Both the position numbers and the translations under genes were made by a program. The notes under the pieces were generated by a model, which ran no database searches, was not told the DNA's origin, and was given only the letters and a program-made list of their open reading frames with translations. A stretch of 43,232 bases of DNA, taken from positions 1 through 43,232 of the forward strand of contig JAHRAZ010000059.1 in assembly GCA_020027475.1 (NCBI GenBank), read 5' to 3'. Below, piece by piece: positions 8,287-17,175 of the stretch (position 1 is the stretch's first letter; each line of letters begins with the position of its first letter). Source of the DNA: Microthrixaceae bacterium (GTDB taxonomy: Bacteria > Actinomycetota > Acidimicrobiia > Acidimicrobiales > Microtrichaceae).

Positions 8287-9653
8287 CCGCAAACGTTCCC
8301 AGCGAGTCGAAACTCCTGTGGGGATGGGGGCGTACAGCGGCTACGCGATCTGAGGTGATTCACGCTCCCGACGCCGCGTCGGCCGCTGATGCAATAAGTG
8401 ATGCCGGCCCGCGCGGAGTCCTGGCCCGGGGTCTCGGCCGAGGTTATGGAGATTGCGCCCAGAACGCCGGGGGCACCGTCCTTGACGGCCCGTCGATGTC
8501 CGGCCTGATCGATGTGGACCTGAAAAACGGTGTGGTCACTGCAAAGGCAGGCACGAGCCTCGATGACCTGATGCGCTGGCTCGTTCCGCTCGGCTATTTC
8601 GTTCCGGTCACACCCGGAACACGGATGGTCACCGTTGGCGGAGCGATTGCCGCGGACATCCACGGCAAGAATCATCATCGCCTGGGTTCGTGGTGCAACC
8701 ATGTGCAGAGTTTCCGTCTCCTGGATGGTCACGGCGAAGTACGCGACATCACACCCGAGTCGGACCCGGACATCTTCTGGGCAACCGCCGGGGGAGTCGG
8801 ACTCACCGGCGTGGTACTCGATGCCACGATCGCGATGAACCCGATCGAATCCTCGCGAATCTCAGTCGACACCGACCGCGCACCTGATCTCGATTCGGTC
8901 ATGCAACTGATGATCGAAGGCGACGATGACTACGACTACTCCGTTGCCTGGATCGACCTGCTTGCCCAGGGTGCCTCGATGGGTCGTTCGGTGCTCGAGC
9001 GCGGCAGGTTTGCAACACTCGCCGAAGTCTCCGCAGAGGGTGTGGACAAACCACTCGAATACTCCACATCGCAGTTCCCGGCACCGCCGGACATCATCCC
9101 GAGCGGAATGCTCAACCGTCTGTCGATTCGTGCGTTCAACGAATTGTGGTACCGCAAGGCCCCGGTGATGCGTCGTGACGAACTCAAGACGATCGAGGCC
9201 TTCTTCCATCCTCTTGACATGATCTCCGACTGGAACCGCATTTACGGCAAACGCGGCTTCCTGCAGTGGCAGTTCGCCATTCCCGATGAATCCAGCGAAG
9301 TGATTCGTCGATCGGTTGAACGGTTGTCCGCGAGTGGAGCTTCGTCATTCCTCGCCGTCCTCAAACGATTCGGCGAGGGTAACGAGGGCCATTTGTCCTT
9401 CCCCCAGAAGGGCTGGACGCTGGCTCTCGACATCCCCGCTGGATCAGGTCTCGACCGGTTGCTCGATGAACTCGATGAGCTAGTGGTCGAAGGTGGCGGT
9501 CGCGTCTACCTGGCCAAGGACAGCAGGGTTCGCCCCGAACTCATGCCGCTCATGTATCCGCGCCTCGACGAGTGGCGCGACGTTCGTGAGAAACTCGATC
9601 CCAATGGCGTGTTCCGCAGCGACCTGGGTCGCAGGCTCGGATTGTCCGGCTGA
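8283..9653 (+). CDS. dprE1: Decaprenylphosphoryl-beta-D-ribose 2'-oxidase-like FAD oxidoreductase (DprE1)
   Basis: A 456-residue VAO-family flavoprotein, close in length to mycobacterial DprE1 (461). It oxidises the 2' hydroxyl of decaprenyl-phospho-ribose on the way to the arabinose donor. Seen: the FAD motif RGLGRGYGDCAQN, the DIHGKNHH segment holding the FAD-contact histidine, GGVGLTGVVLDA, and C-terminal YLAKDSR with the substrate-site lysine (Lys418 of M. tuberculosis). Where the M. tuberculosis enzyme has Cys387 (WNICVDFP), this protein has WTLALDIP, so alanine at residue 381 replaces the benzothiazinone-reactive cysteine. The start GTG overlaps the stop of the phosphoribosyltransferase. 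The partner reductase DprE2 is not in the window. Confidence 0.9.
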   Translation: MTANVPSESKLLWGWGRTAATRSEVIHAPDAASAADAISDAGPRGVLARGLGRGYGDCAQNAGGTVLDGPSMSGLIDVDLKNGVVTAKAGTSLDDLMRWLVPLGYFVPVTPGTRMVTVGGAIAADIHGKNHHRLGSWCNHVQSFRLLDGHGEVRDITPESDPDIFWATAGGVGLTGVVLDATIAMNPIESSRISVDTDRAPDLDSVMQLMIEGDDDYDYSVAWIDLLAQGASMGRSVLERGRFATLAEVSAEGVDKPLEYSTSQFPAPPDIIPSGMLNRLSIRAFNELWYRKAPVMRRDELKTIEAFFHPLDMISDWNRIYGKRGFLQWQFAIPDESSEVIRRSVERLSASGASSFLAVLKRFGEGNEGHLSFPQKGWTLALDIPAGSGLDRLLDELDELVVEGGGRVYLAKDSRVRPELMPLMYPRLDEWRDVREKLDPNGVFRSDLGRRLGLSG

Positions 9654-9690
9654 GGTAATACTCGCCACTGCAGTCACATGTGCGGAAGGC

Positions 9691-11175
9691 CTAGCCCTGT
9701 CCGACATCCCGTGCGTACTCGTCGAGTGCCGTCTGGAAGTTCTGGTCGGCCGTTTCCATCATGGTGGTGGTGTCTTCGCCGCCAATGAGAATGCTCTCCA
9801 GGGCCGCCCGGACCTCCACACGGAACTCCTTGTACGGTCCGATCACCGGACCGGGGAAGTCGGGATCAACCACGGCGAGGCTCTCGACCGCAGTGGCGAG
9901 CCAACCACCCGGCCGGGTGTCGGTGAAATACGCCTGGAGGCTCGGATCTTCCTGAACTCTGGTGAAGACCGGAAGGTAGGAACCGCGTTCGGTCCACGTC
10001 ACCTGATTGTCAGTTTGCAGGAAGTACTTGATGAAGTCCCAGGTAGCCGAGGTGGCTTCATCCGAGCCCGTGTCGATCACGTACCAGGCGTTGCCGCCGA
10101 TCTGGCCGCTTCCCGGGCCGTCCGGACCCGGAAGTTCGCCAACTCCGAGGTCCAGGTCGGGGAATGCGATTCCTGACAGGTCGGTGCCTTCCTCGAGACC
10201 CACATCGGCTGCGTTCAGGCTGCCTTCGATGATTCCGTCAACAGTTGTTGCGGCCGTGCTGGTTTCGATCAGCATGGAGGATGCCTGGGTGGCAACGGTC
10301 AGGTAAGCATCAAAGGTGGCCGAGTAGGGGATCGCCTTGAGCAATCCGTTCTCTTGCATCGAAGCCATCCAGTCGACGACCTTCTGGGTCTCCGGATTCA
10401 GCATTTTGCTCGTGGTTGCGAGTCCGTCTCGTCCGTTGTTCTGATCAACGAGTTCTTCTCCCGCGCGTGTGTCCAGATGCTCCACCCACCACGCATCCGC
10501 CCGATACACCATCGGCGTGTACTCGGGGTTCGGGTTGTTGGCCCGCAGAGCTTCGGCGTCGGCTCGTAGCTCCTCCAGCGACCCAGGCGGTTCCTCAGGG
10601 TTCAGTCCGGCCCCCTCAAAGTGGCTCCGGTTGTAGTAGATCACCGGTGTGGAAACGCCGAATGCGGCGGGCCAGAGGGTGCCGTCCACCGTGTAACCGC
10701 CATCAACCGCCGGCATCAGGTCGTCGTAGGTGTCAGCGGAGTCCGGATCGGCCTCGATGCAGGTGGCTGCGGGAATGGCAGCCATGGAATCGATCATGAA
10801 CTGGGTATTGGTGTCTTCTCCGAGGTAGACGTTCGGAAGGCTTGCGGGATCACGCAGAGAATCAGTGAACTTCTTCAACTGTTCTTCGTAGGTGCCCTGG
10901 GGCTGCACGGTGAGTTTCACCTTGTCCTGGCTCTCGTTGTACTCAGCGGCTATCTCGTCGAGCGTCCGTGCGGCCAGTCCGGTGATGCCGTGCCAGAGCG
11001 TGATGTCAACCGGGGAATCAGCATCCCCGAGGGCGTCGACGGTGCACTCTTTCGACTCCGCAGCGGACTCGTCGCCACCGCCGTCATCCGAGCCTCCACA
11101 GGCGGTGCCCAGAAGGGCAAAACAGCCAAACAGTGCGATGAGCCAGACAGATCGTCGGTTCGAGATTGGTTTCAT
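9691..11175 (-). CDS. ABC transporter extracellular substrate-binding lipoprotein (UgpB/MalE-like)
   Basis: A 494-residue solute-binding protein of cluster B, probably for a sugar or glycerol-3-phosphate-type ligand. The N-terminus has two arginines, a hydrophobic stretch and LLGTAC followed by GG, giving a lipid-anchored mature protein from Cys26. Next comes an acidic, Gly/Ser-rich linker and then ITLWHGITG, the usual first strand of the family. NAWYVIDTG and WDFIKYFLQTDNQ are typical of the C-terminal lobe. It is the last gene of the transporter operon, 67 bases after the second permease. The ligand cannot be assigned from sequence alone. Confidence 0.88.
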   Translation of the reverse strand: MKPISNRRSVWLIALFGCFALLGTACGGSDDGGGDESAAESKECTVDALGDADSPVDITLWHGITGLAARTLDEIAAEYNESQDKVKLTVQPQGTYEEQLKKFTDSLRDPASLPNVYLGEDTNTQFMIDSMAAIPAATCIEADPDSADTYDDLMPAVDGGYTVDGTLWPAAFGVSTPVIYYNRSHFEGAGLNPEEPPGSLEELRADAEALRANNPNPEYTPMVYRADAWWVEHLDTRAGEELVDQNNGRDGLATTSKMLNPETQKVVDWMASMQENGLLKAIPYSATFDAYLTVATQASSMLIETSTAATTVDGIIEGSLNAADVGLEEGTDLSGIAFPDLDLGVGELPGPDGPGSGQIGGNAWYVIDTGSDEATSATWDFIKYFLQTDNQVTWTERGSYLPVFTRVQEDPSLQAYFTDTRPGGWLATAVESLAVVDPDFPGPVIGPYKEFRVEVRAALESILIGGEDTTTMMETADQNFQTALDEYARDVGQG

Positions 11176-11242
11176 GCTTGGGGTCCTGTGTGGTTGAGAT
11201 CTGAATTCATGTCGGGGTGTCTGTGCATTTGAACCCTGGATT

Positions 11243-12199
11243 TCAGCCCTTCACCGCTCCTGCGGTGAGGCCCCTCACCATCTGTCGCTGGAAGAAGATC
11301 AGCAGCAGGATGAGGGGGATCGCGACAATCACGGCTCCGGCATATGCCAAGTTGAGTTCATCGATACGTTCGGTTGCCAGAGTACGCAATGCAATCTGCG
11401 CTGTCTGCCAGCTGCGTGAGTCGGTGGCGTTTCTGGGCCACACGTACTGGTTCCAGGCCCCGAGAAACGAGATCACGAGGAATGAACCGATGACGGGCTT
11501 GGAGAGCGGAACAGCAACCCTGAACAGGAACCTCATGTGGCTGTACCCATCCAGTGTGGCCGCGTCGCGCAGGTCCTTGGGGATTCCGAGGAATCCCTGA
11601 CGAATCAGGAAGATTCCGAACGCCGTGGCCACAAAGGGCAGCGTGAGGCCGGGAACCGAGTTGAGCCAGCCAAGGTCCCGGATGGTTCGGATGTTGGCAA
11701 TCAGCGTGACCTCGATCGGCAACAGCAGAGTCGCCACGACCAGTACGAACATGAGTTTCTTGAACGGGAACTCAAGGAATGCGAACGCATAGGCGCCGAG
11801 CACTGATGTGAGGAGTTGGGCGGCCACGATCAGGAGCGTGACGAGTGCGCTGAGAGCCATCGCGGAGGACAGGTCTGCGCCGTTCCAGGCGCGGGCGAAG
11901 ACGTCCCACTCGGGATTCACCAGCGTCAGGGGTTGGCCGGCCGCCAGGTAGGCGAGAGGCGCAGAGATCGCCTTGAGCAGCAGCATGTAGATGGGAAACA
12001 ACACCAGCACCGACAACATCAGGAGAAGCAGGTGCCAACCCGTTGCCTTCACGCCGCGCAGAACCCTGGAGTCGCGTTTGATTGTGGTCCCGTCGGCGGC
12101 AGCGGCCCCAGAGACTCGGGCATCTGCGCCGGTCTTGGCGCCGCCTGCCTGGCTTGCCTTGATCACGGGTTGATCGGGATTGGTGGATTCAGTCGCCAT
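11243..12199 (-). CDS. ABC transporter permease (UgpE/MalG-like)
   Basis: A 318-residue inner-membrane permease with about six helices. The cytoplasmic EAA loop that contacts the ATPase reads LRDAATLDGYSHMRFLFRV followed by AVPLSKP. A low-complexity Ala/Gly/Thr-rich N-terminal extension of about 50 residues precedes the first helix, which is longer than usual for MalG-type permeases. ATG 12199 overlaps the upstream permease by 11 bases, which argues for translational coupling. Confidence 0.9.
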   Translation of the reverse strand: MATESTNPDQPVIKASQAGGAKTGADARVSGAAAADGTTIKRDSRVLRGVKATGWHLLLLMLSVLVLFPIYMLLLKAISAPLAYLAAGQPLTLVNPEWDVFARAWNGADLSSAMALSALVTLLIVAAQLLTSVLGAYAFAFLEFPFKKLMFVLVVATLLLPIEVTLIANIRTIRDLGWLNSVPGLTLPFVATAFGIFLIRQGFLGIPKDLRDAATLDGYSHMRFLFRVAVPLSKPVIGSFLVISFLGAWNQYVWPRNATDSRSWQTAQIALRTLATERIDELNLAYAGAVIVAIPLILLLIFFQRQMVRGLTAGAVKG

Positions 12200-13085
12200 A
12201 GTGAACCCGTTTGGACAGAAGACCGAACTGCATCGCGGCAACGATGGCGGTGAGCGCGAACAATCCGATCGACATCGACGCCTTCACACCCACTGAGCGA
12301 ATGCCTCGGGGATCGGCAATCTTGAAGAGCAGCGTTTCGGTGGAGGATCCCGGTCCACCGTTGGTGAGAAGTTCAATCTGCGCGTATGCCTGAAGCGCCT
12401 GGACCACGAGAACCACGGCCAGGAACATCAGTGCCGGACTGATCAGTGGCACGGTGATGCGAAAGAATCGCCTGGGGGCGCTGAAGCCGTCGAGTGTGGC
12501 AGCCTCATTGAGTTCTTCGGGTATCGCCTGAAGCGAGGCGAGGATCACGATGAAGGTGAGTCCGAGGTTCTGCCACACCGAACTCAGTGACACCGAGAAC
12601 AGAGCCGTGTCGGGATCGTTCAGGCTCAACCAGGCCACATCCTTGAAGTAACCGACCACCGGATTCACAAGGGTGATGAAGATCACGGCTGCGACGGCAA
12701 CAGAGGTGGCAACCGTGGAGGAGAAGATCATCTGGTACACCCGGATCCCCCTGAGCTTGCGGTGAGCCGAAACGGCGAGAAGAACACCGAGAACCAGTCC
12801 CAGTGGCACCGTGTAGACCATGAACAGCCCCGAGTGCAGGACTCCCTCCCGGAAATCCTCTCCGGTGAGTGTGTCGATCAACTGTTTCGGGCCGACCCAC
12901 ACCGAGTTCGTTCCGAAGCGTGTCTCGCGATGCAACGAAAGCGACACCAGTTGGGTGAGCGGGTAGTAGGCGAAGGCGGCCATGGCGATCAACGCTGGAG
13001 CCAGGAAGGCATAACCCAGCAGCGCTTCCCTCACCCGCTGACCAAGCCGCTTGGGTGGGTTGCTGATCGGTTGGGTGTCGGACAT
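12189..13085 (-). CDS. ABC transporter permease (UgpA/MalF-like)
   Basis: A 298-residue permease with six predicted helices and the EAA loop LNEAATLDGFSAPRRFFRI followed by TVPLISP. It begins MSDTQPISNPP, with the first helix at GYAFLAPALIAMAAFAYYPL. ATG 13085 lies three bases after the ATPase stop. It pairs with the following permease to form the heterodimeric channel of the importer. Confidence 0.9.
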   Translation of the reverse strand: MSDTQPISNPPKRLGQRVREALLGYAFLAPALIAMAAFAYYPLTQLVSLSLHRETRFGTNSVWVGPKQLIDTLTGEDFREGVLHSGLFMVYTVPLGLVLGVLLAVSAHRKLRGIRVYQMIFSSTVATSVAVAAVIFITLVNPVVGYFKDVAWLSLNDPDTALFSVSLSSVWQNLGLTFIVILASLQAIPEELNEAATLDGFSAPRRFFRITVPLISPALMFLAVVLVVQALQAYAQIELLTNGGPGSSTETLLFKIADPRGIRSVGVKASMSIGLFALTAIVAAMQFGLLSKRVHYGD

Positions 13086-13088
13086 CGC

Positions 13089-14264
13089 TCAGCCGGTGGT
13101 GGGGAGCAGATTGGTGGATTCGGGATCGAACAGGATGATTCGACTTGGGTCGGGTGTGAGGATCACCGATGTCCCGGGCGGATAGGCGGGAGCGTCCCTG
13201 CTTGAACCCGGGTGCGCCGCGGAAGGCTCGTTCGTGGCGTGGCGTACGACGAATCGTTCTTCGCCCACGGAGATGATGACGTGGACCTCTGGGCCGAGGA
13301 GCTCGGTGGCGATCACGTTGCCGCGCAGACCTGTGCCCGGTAGAGGGTTGGCCGGGGCTTCGGGGGACTCGGAGCTTTGGTCAACTGTCACATTCATGTG
13401 CTCGGGGCGTATGCCCATGACCACGGGAGCACCGTCAGCGAGTTCGCTGTGGGTGCCCGCTGGAAGATCGATCGACCCCGATTCCGTGGAAACCACCTTG
13501 GTGCCGCTCCCGGCCGAGTAGATCCCGGAGATCGTGTTCATGGGAGGTGATCCGATGAACCTCGCCACAAAGAGATTGGCAGGCAGGTCGTAAACGTCCT
13601 GCGGCCGGCCCACCTGCTGGACGCTGCCCTCGGAGATCACGGCAATACGGTCCGCCATTGTCATGGCTTCCACCTGGTCGTGGGTGACGTACACGAAAGT
13701 TGTGCCCAGGCGACGCTGCAGGTTGACGATTTCCAGGCGGGTACGGGTGCGGAGTTTGGCATCGAGGTTCGACAGGGGTTCGTCCATGAGGAACACCTCC
13801 GGACGTCTCACGATTGCCCGGGCGAGCGCGACCCGCTGCCTCTGACCACCCGAGAGTTCCCCCGGTTTGCGGTTGAGGTAATCAGTCAGGTCCAGGATGT
13901 CGGCGGCTTCCTGGACCCGTTCGTTTCGTTGATGGGACTCCACCCGCGCTGAGCGGTTCGCGACCAATGGAGATTCGATGTTCTTGCGTACTGTCATGTG
14001 CGGATAGAGCGCGTAGCTCTGGAACACCATTGCTATGTCGCGCTCCTTGGGTGGAATATTGTTGACCACCCGATCGCCGATCGACACATACCCACTTGTG
14101 ACGTCCTCGAGTCCGGCAATCATCCGCAGGGCGGTGGTCTTGCCGCAGCCTGATGGGCCGAGCAGGACCATGAACTCGCCGTCTTGAATGTCGAGCGTGA
14201 ACTTGTCAACCGCGAGGAAGTCGCCGAAGGCTTTCGTGGCCGAGTCGAACGTGACGCCGCTCAA
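13089..14264 (-). CDS. ABC transporter ATP-binding protein (UgpC/MalK-like)
   Basis: A 391-residue ATPase of the carbohydrate uptake type 1 family. Walker A is GPSGCGKTT, the Q-loop is in [14 protein letters not shown], the signature is [15 protein letters not shown], Walker B is [12 protein letters not shown] and the H-loop is [10 protein letters not shown]. The C-terminal third is the TOBE/OB regulatory domain (GIRPEHM). I chose TTG at 14264 because GGAGGTG lies nine bases upstream and the family N-terminus ([11 protein letters not shown]) follows at once; no ATG is well placed. As first gene of the operon it sets transcription of the whole transporter. These ATPases are often shared by several sugar importers. 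Confidence 0.92.
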   Translation of the reverse strand: MSGVTFDSATKAFGDFLAVDKFTLDIQDGEFMVLLGPSGCGKTTALRMIAGLEDVTSGYVSIGDRVVNNIPPKERDIAMVFQSYALYPHMTVRKNIESPLVANRSARVESHQRNERVQEAADILDLTDYLNRKPGELSGGQRQRVALARAIVRRPEVFLMDEPLSNLDAKLRTRTRLEIVNLQRRLGTTFVYVTHDQVEAMTMADRIAVISEGSVQQVGRPQDVYDLPANLFVARFIGSPPMNTISGIYSAGSGTKVVSTESGSIDLPAGTHSELADGAPVVMGIRPEHMNVTVDQSSESPEAPANPLPGTGLRGNVIATELLGPEVHVIISVGEERFVVRHATNEPSAAHPGSSRDAPAYPPGTSVILTPDPSRIILFDPESTNLLPTTG

Positions 14265-14316
14265 GACCCGAGCACCTCCGAGATCTGGATGGGGAACGCG
14301 CAGCGGTCCATGGGTG

Positions 14317-14967
14317 TCAGCTTCCCACGCGTGCGGGGCCGGGACCTGCAACCTCAATTGGATCTTCGGTGACCGGCCACTTGTCGGCCGATCTCAGGGC
14401 ATGTGGCATCCGTCTCGACACCAATTCCACTGCCACCGCAGCGTCGGAAGCCACGTATTCCTCGATTTCGCGCGGGTCGGCCAGGTGAAGCGTTTCGCGG
14501 TTGAGTTCGACTGCCTCCACGCCCACGAGGCGAGCCAGGGGTTTCAGTGCACAGGACAGACCGAGACTGCGGCCGACGTCGGCGCGATAGATCGAGAGGC
14601 CGTCGAGGTGCACGAGTTCGCCCCAGAATCCCACGACCGCCACTCTGTCCGCGCCGGGGCGTTGCACCGGTTTCTCGGCGATCCGCAGGGCGATGGGTAC
14701 CCCCAGAAGGTTTGCCCTGTACTCCACGAAGGGAAGATCGAAGGTGGAGCCGTTCCAGGTGACCAGGTAGCCGGCAGGAAGACTCAGGAGGAAGTCGTCG
14801 ACGGCTCCGAGGATCTCCGACTCATCGCCCTGGAAGACTTCCGCTCCATCCGGAGTGCTGACTGCCACGGCGATGATCGCTGAGTCCTCGGGATTGAGCC
14901 CGCCTACCGAGGTGTCGGTCTCGATGTCGAATCCCACGAGGAATGCTTCGGCGGAAGGTGAAGTCAT
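14317..14967 (-). CDS. DnaQ-like 3'-5' exonuclease / RNase H-fold protein
   Basis: A 216-residue protein of the ribonuclease H-like exonuclease superfamily, similar to the stand-alone proofreading-like domain of family B polymerases. Exo I is FDIETD with the metal-binding Asp and Glu, Exo II is [11 protein letters not shown], and the Exo III region is around [16 protein letters not shown]. The substrate may be DNA or RNA ends. The ATG at 14967 is followed directly by the conserved strand. It lies 52 bases upstream of the transporter ATPase on the same strand and may be cotranscribed without sharing its function. Confidence 0.75.
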   Translation of the reverse strand: MTSPSAEAFLVGFDIETDTSVGGLNPEDSAIIAVAVSTPDGAEVFQGDESEILGAVDDFLLSLPAGYLVTWNGSTFDLPFVEYRANLLGVPIALRIAEKPVQRPGADRVAVVGFWGELVHLDGLSIYRADVGRSLGLSCALKPLARLVGVEAVELNRETLHLADPREIEEYVASDAAVAVELVSRRMPHALRSADKWPVTEDPIEVAGPGPARVGS

Positions 14968-15059
14968 GGATCGATCGTATGCGGTCGGGGTGACATCGTG
15001 GACGAGCCGATCGAGTCTCATTCACATGCCAGAATGTGGGAGCACCGGCCGGGGAGAAC

Positions 15060-15803
15060 ATGACAGATTCGGGTAGCGCAGGCAACGGGCAACGGGCGCG
15101 ATTGGATGTCTCGCGACTCGGAGGCGCCCAGTTGGCCACCATCGCGGTCATCGCATTGTCGCTGCCGGCAGGCGCGGTGGCCGTGTTCGGCTTCGACGCT
15201 GACCGTGGCACTACGGCCGATGCGGTCAGCACCTTGTTCTTCCTGGCGATTGTCGTGTTGCTGTCCACTCCGTGGTGGCCACTGGATTCGTTGTCCGGGC
15301 GCACCACAATGGATCGGGTCCAATCGATGTGTTTTCTCTGGTTCGGGCTCACCTTCACCACCCATCTCACATGGGAGTTGTTCTGGTTGTTGTTGCACGA
15401 TCCGATTGTTCGCTCGCCGGACGCTGCGTGGGCCTATCTGTGGTGGATGTACATTGACGGCGGAGATCTGCGCTATGCCACCGCCGACCCGACCTTGGTG
15501 ACCCAGGAAATCCTGTCGGTCCTCAACGGAGTGGTCGGGTTCACCGGGCTCTTCGTGTGGTGGCGAAGTCGGGGCCGGTCTCCGGTCGCCACGCTTTTGC
15601 TGATGGCCACGGCCGTTGTCCACCTGTATTCCACCTCGGTCTACTTCGGATCCGAGATCTTCGACGGTTTCCCCAACGTGGAGACGGCCAGCTTCGTGGA
15701 CCTGTGGATCAAGTTCCTGTTGCTCAATGGACTCTGGCTCGTGATGCCCTGGGTGGTGCTGTGGTGGGGATGGAAAACGCTGCAACGTCAATGGACACCG
15801 TGA
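15060..15803 (+). CDS. EBP/EXPERA-domain membrane protein (sterol delta8-delta7 isomerase-like)
   Basis: A 247-residue membrane protein with about six hydrophobic segments. From residue 57 on it can be laid against human emopamil-binding protein (EBP). THLTWELF places His102 and Glu106 at the positions of EBP His76 and Glu80. GGDLRY matches EBP GDSRY. Glu150 in LVTQEI matches Glu122. LLNGLWLVMP matches MNALWLVLP, keeping Asn193 and Trp196 (Asn223 and Trp226 here). In eukaryotes this fold shifts a sterol double bond in the ER membrane. ATG 15060 has GGGGAGA just upstream. It is divergent from the exonuclease and 54 bases before obg. The substrate in this organism is unknown; the alignment was made by eye from memory of the human sequence. 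Confidence 0.72.
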   Translation: MTDSGSAGNGQRARLDVSRLGGAQLATIAVIALSLPAGAVAVFGFDADRGTTADAVSTLFFLAIVVLLSTPWWPLDSLSGRTTMDRVQSMCFLWFGLTFTTHLTWELFWLLLHDPIVRSPDAAWAYLWWMYIDGGDLRYATADPTLVTQEILSVLNGVVGFTGLFVWWRSRGRSPVATLLLMATAVVHLYSTSVYFGSEIFDGFPNVETASFVDLWIKFLLLNGLWLVMPWVVLWWGWKTLQRQWTP

Positions 15804-15857
15804 TTGTCACAGCGAGGGTTGCCCAAGGCACGCGGTTGGTCGTTCTAGGCTGAAGCA

Positions 15858-17168
15858 GTGTCGAACTTCGTTGACGAATGTGGCTTGAACGTCAAGGCCG
15901 GAGATGGCGGCGCTGGCTGCGTGTCGTTCCGCCGCGAGGCGCATACGCCAATGGGTGGACCCGACGGCGGTGACGGCGGCAAGGGCGGAGACATCTGGCT
16001 CGTGGCGGATCGCAACACGGCGTCGCTGGTGGCATTCGGTGATCATCCGCACCGCAAGGCCCCCTCGGGCACCCACGGTTCCGGCAAGAAGAAACATGGT
16101 CATCGCGGAGAGGACCTCGAAGTGCCGGTGCCGATGGGCACGCAAGTAAAGGATCGCGATGGCCAAGTGCTTGCGGACCTCGTGGGCGAGGGTGACCGCT
16201 GGCTTGCTGCAGAAGGTGGCCGCGGTGGACACGGCAACGCCCGCTTTCTTTCCAACCGGCGCCGGGCTCCGGCATTTGCCGAACAAGGTGAGTTGGGCGA
16301 GGAACAGTGGATCTGGCTTGAACTCAAACTCATGGCCGACGTGGCGCTGGTCGGCTTTCCCAACGTTGGCAAGTCCACACTCATTTCAAGAGTGTCCGCA
16401 GCCAGACCGAAGGTGGCCGACTATCCCTTCACCACCTTGGTGCCCAACCTGGGCGTGGTTCGCATGGGCGACGGCTTCGAAATGGTCCTCGCCGACGTGC
16501 CGGGAATCATTGAAGGTGCCGCCGAAGGCAAGGGTCTCGGCCATCAGTTTCTCCGCCACATCGAGCGTTGCCGAGTGTTGTTGGTGATGGTGGATCTATC
16601 GCCCTGGGCCGAGTTGATCCCAGCTGAACAGGAAAAGGTTCTCCTGGCAGAGTTGGGTGACTATCGTCCGGATCTTCTCACCCGCGAACGCGTGATTGTG
16701 GGTACCCGTTCGGATCTTCTCGACAATGCGGGCGACGATGTTCCGCGCGTCGAGGAGTTCAGGGCGTTCAAGGGTCCCAGAATCAGTTCGGTCACAGGTG
16801 CCGGGATACCTGATCTGCTCGGCGAGTTGCGCGGACTCGTCGAAGACTCGCGGGCCGCTGTGATCCCGGATGAGGGTTTCGTGACTCTGCGCCCGGTGCC
16901 GGAAGGAATCGTGGTGGAACGCCACGACGACGGGTCCTTCGAGGTCCTGGGCAAAGAAGCTGCCCGTGCGGTTGCATTCTCCGATCTGACCAACTCCGAA
17001 GCGATGGAGGTTGCCCGCGGCAGGCTGAAGGACCTTGGAGTTGACCGCGCGCTCGGTCGTGCGGGAGCCAGAGATGGTGACACTGTGACCATTGGTCAGC
17101 TCACGTTCTCATACACCGAGGAACCGGCCGCAGATCTTGGCGATCGCAAACGTCGGCCGGGCCGGTGA
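15858..17168 (+). CDS. obg: Obg/CgtA GTPase
   Basis: A 436-residue GTPase that acts in 50S ribosome assembly and stress signalling. The glycine-rich Obg fold covers residues 1-158 (GGPDGGDGGKGG and similar). The G domain has G1 GFPNVGKS at 166-173, switch YPFTTLVPNLG and G3 DVPG at 213-216. The OCT domain spans about 347-420, as in other actinobacterial Obg proteins. The G4 position reads TRSD (293-296) instead of the usual NKxD. It starts with GTG. It is followed seven bases later by proB, the usual actinobacterial order; the rplU-rpmA pair that often precedes obg is absent here. Confidence 0.95.
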   Translation: MSNFVDECGLNVKAGDGGAGCVSFRREAHTPMGGPDGGDGGKGGDIWLVADRNTASLVAFGDHPHRKAPSGTHGSGKKKHGHRGEDLEVPVPMGTQVKDRDGQVLADLVGEGDRWLAAEGGRGGHGNARFLSNRRRAPAFAEQGELGEEQWIWLELKLMADVALVGFPNVGKSTLISRVSAARPKVADYPFTTLVPNLGVVRMGDGFEMVLADVPGIIEGAAEGKGLGHQFLRHIERCRVLLVMVDLSPWAELIPAEQEKVLLAELGDYRPDLLTRERVIVGTRSDLLDNAGDDVPRVEEFRAFKGPRISSVTGAGIPDLLGELRGLVEDSRAAVIPDEGFVTLRPVPEGIVVERHDDGSFEVLGKEAARAVAFSDLTNSEAMEVARGRLKDLGVDRALGRAGARDGDTVTIGQLTFSYTEEPAADLGDRKRRPGR

Positions 17169-17175
17169 CTCAGCA

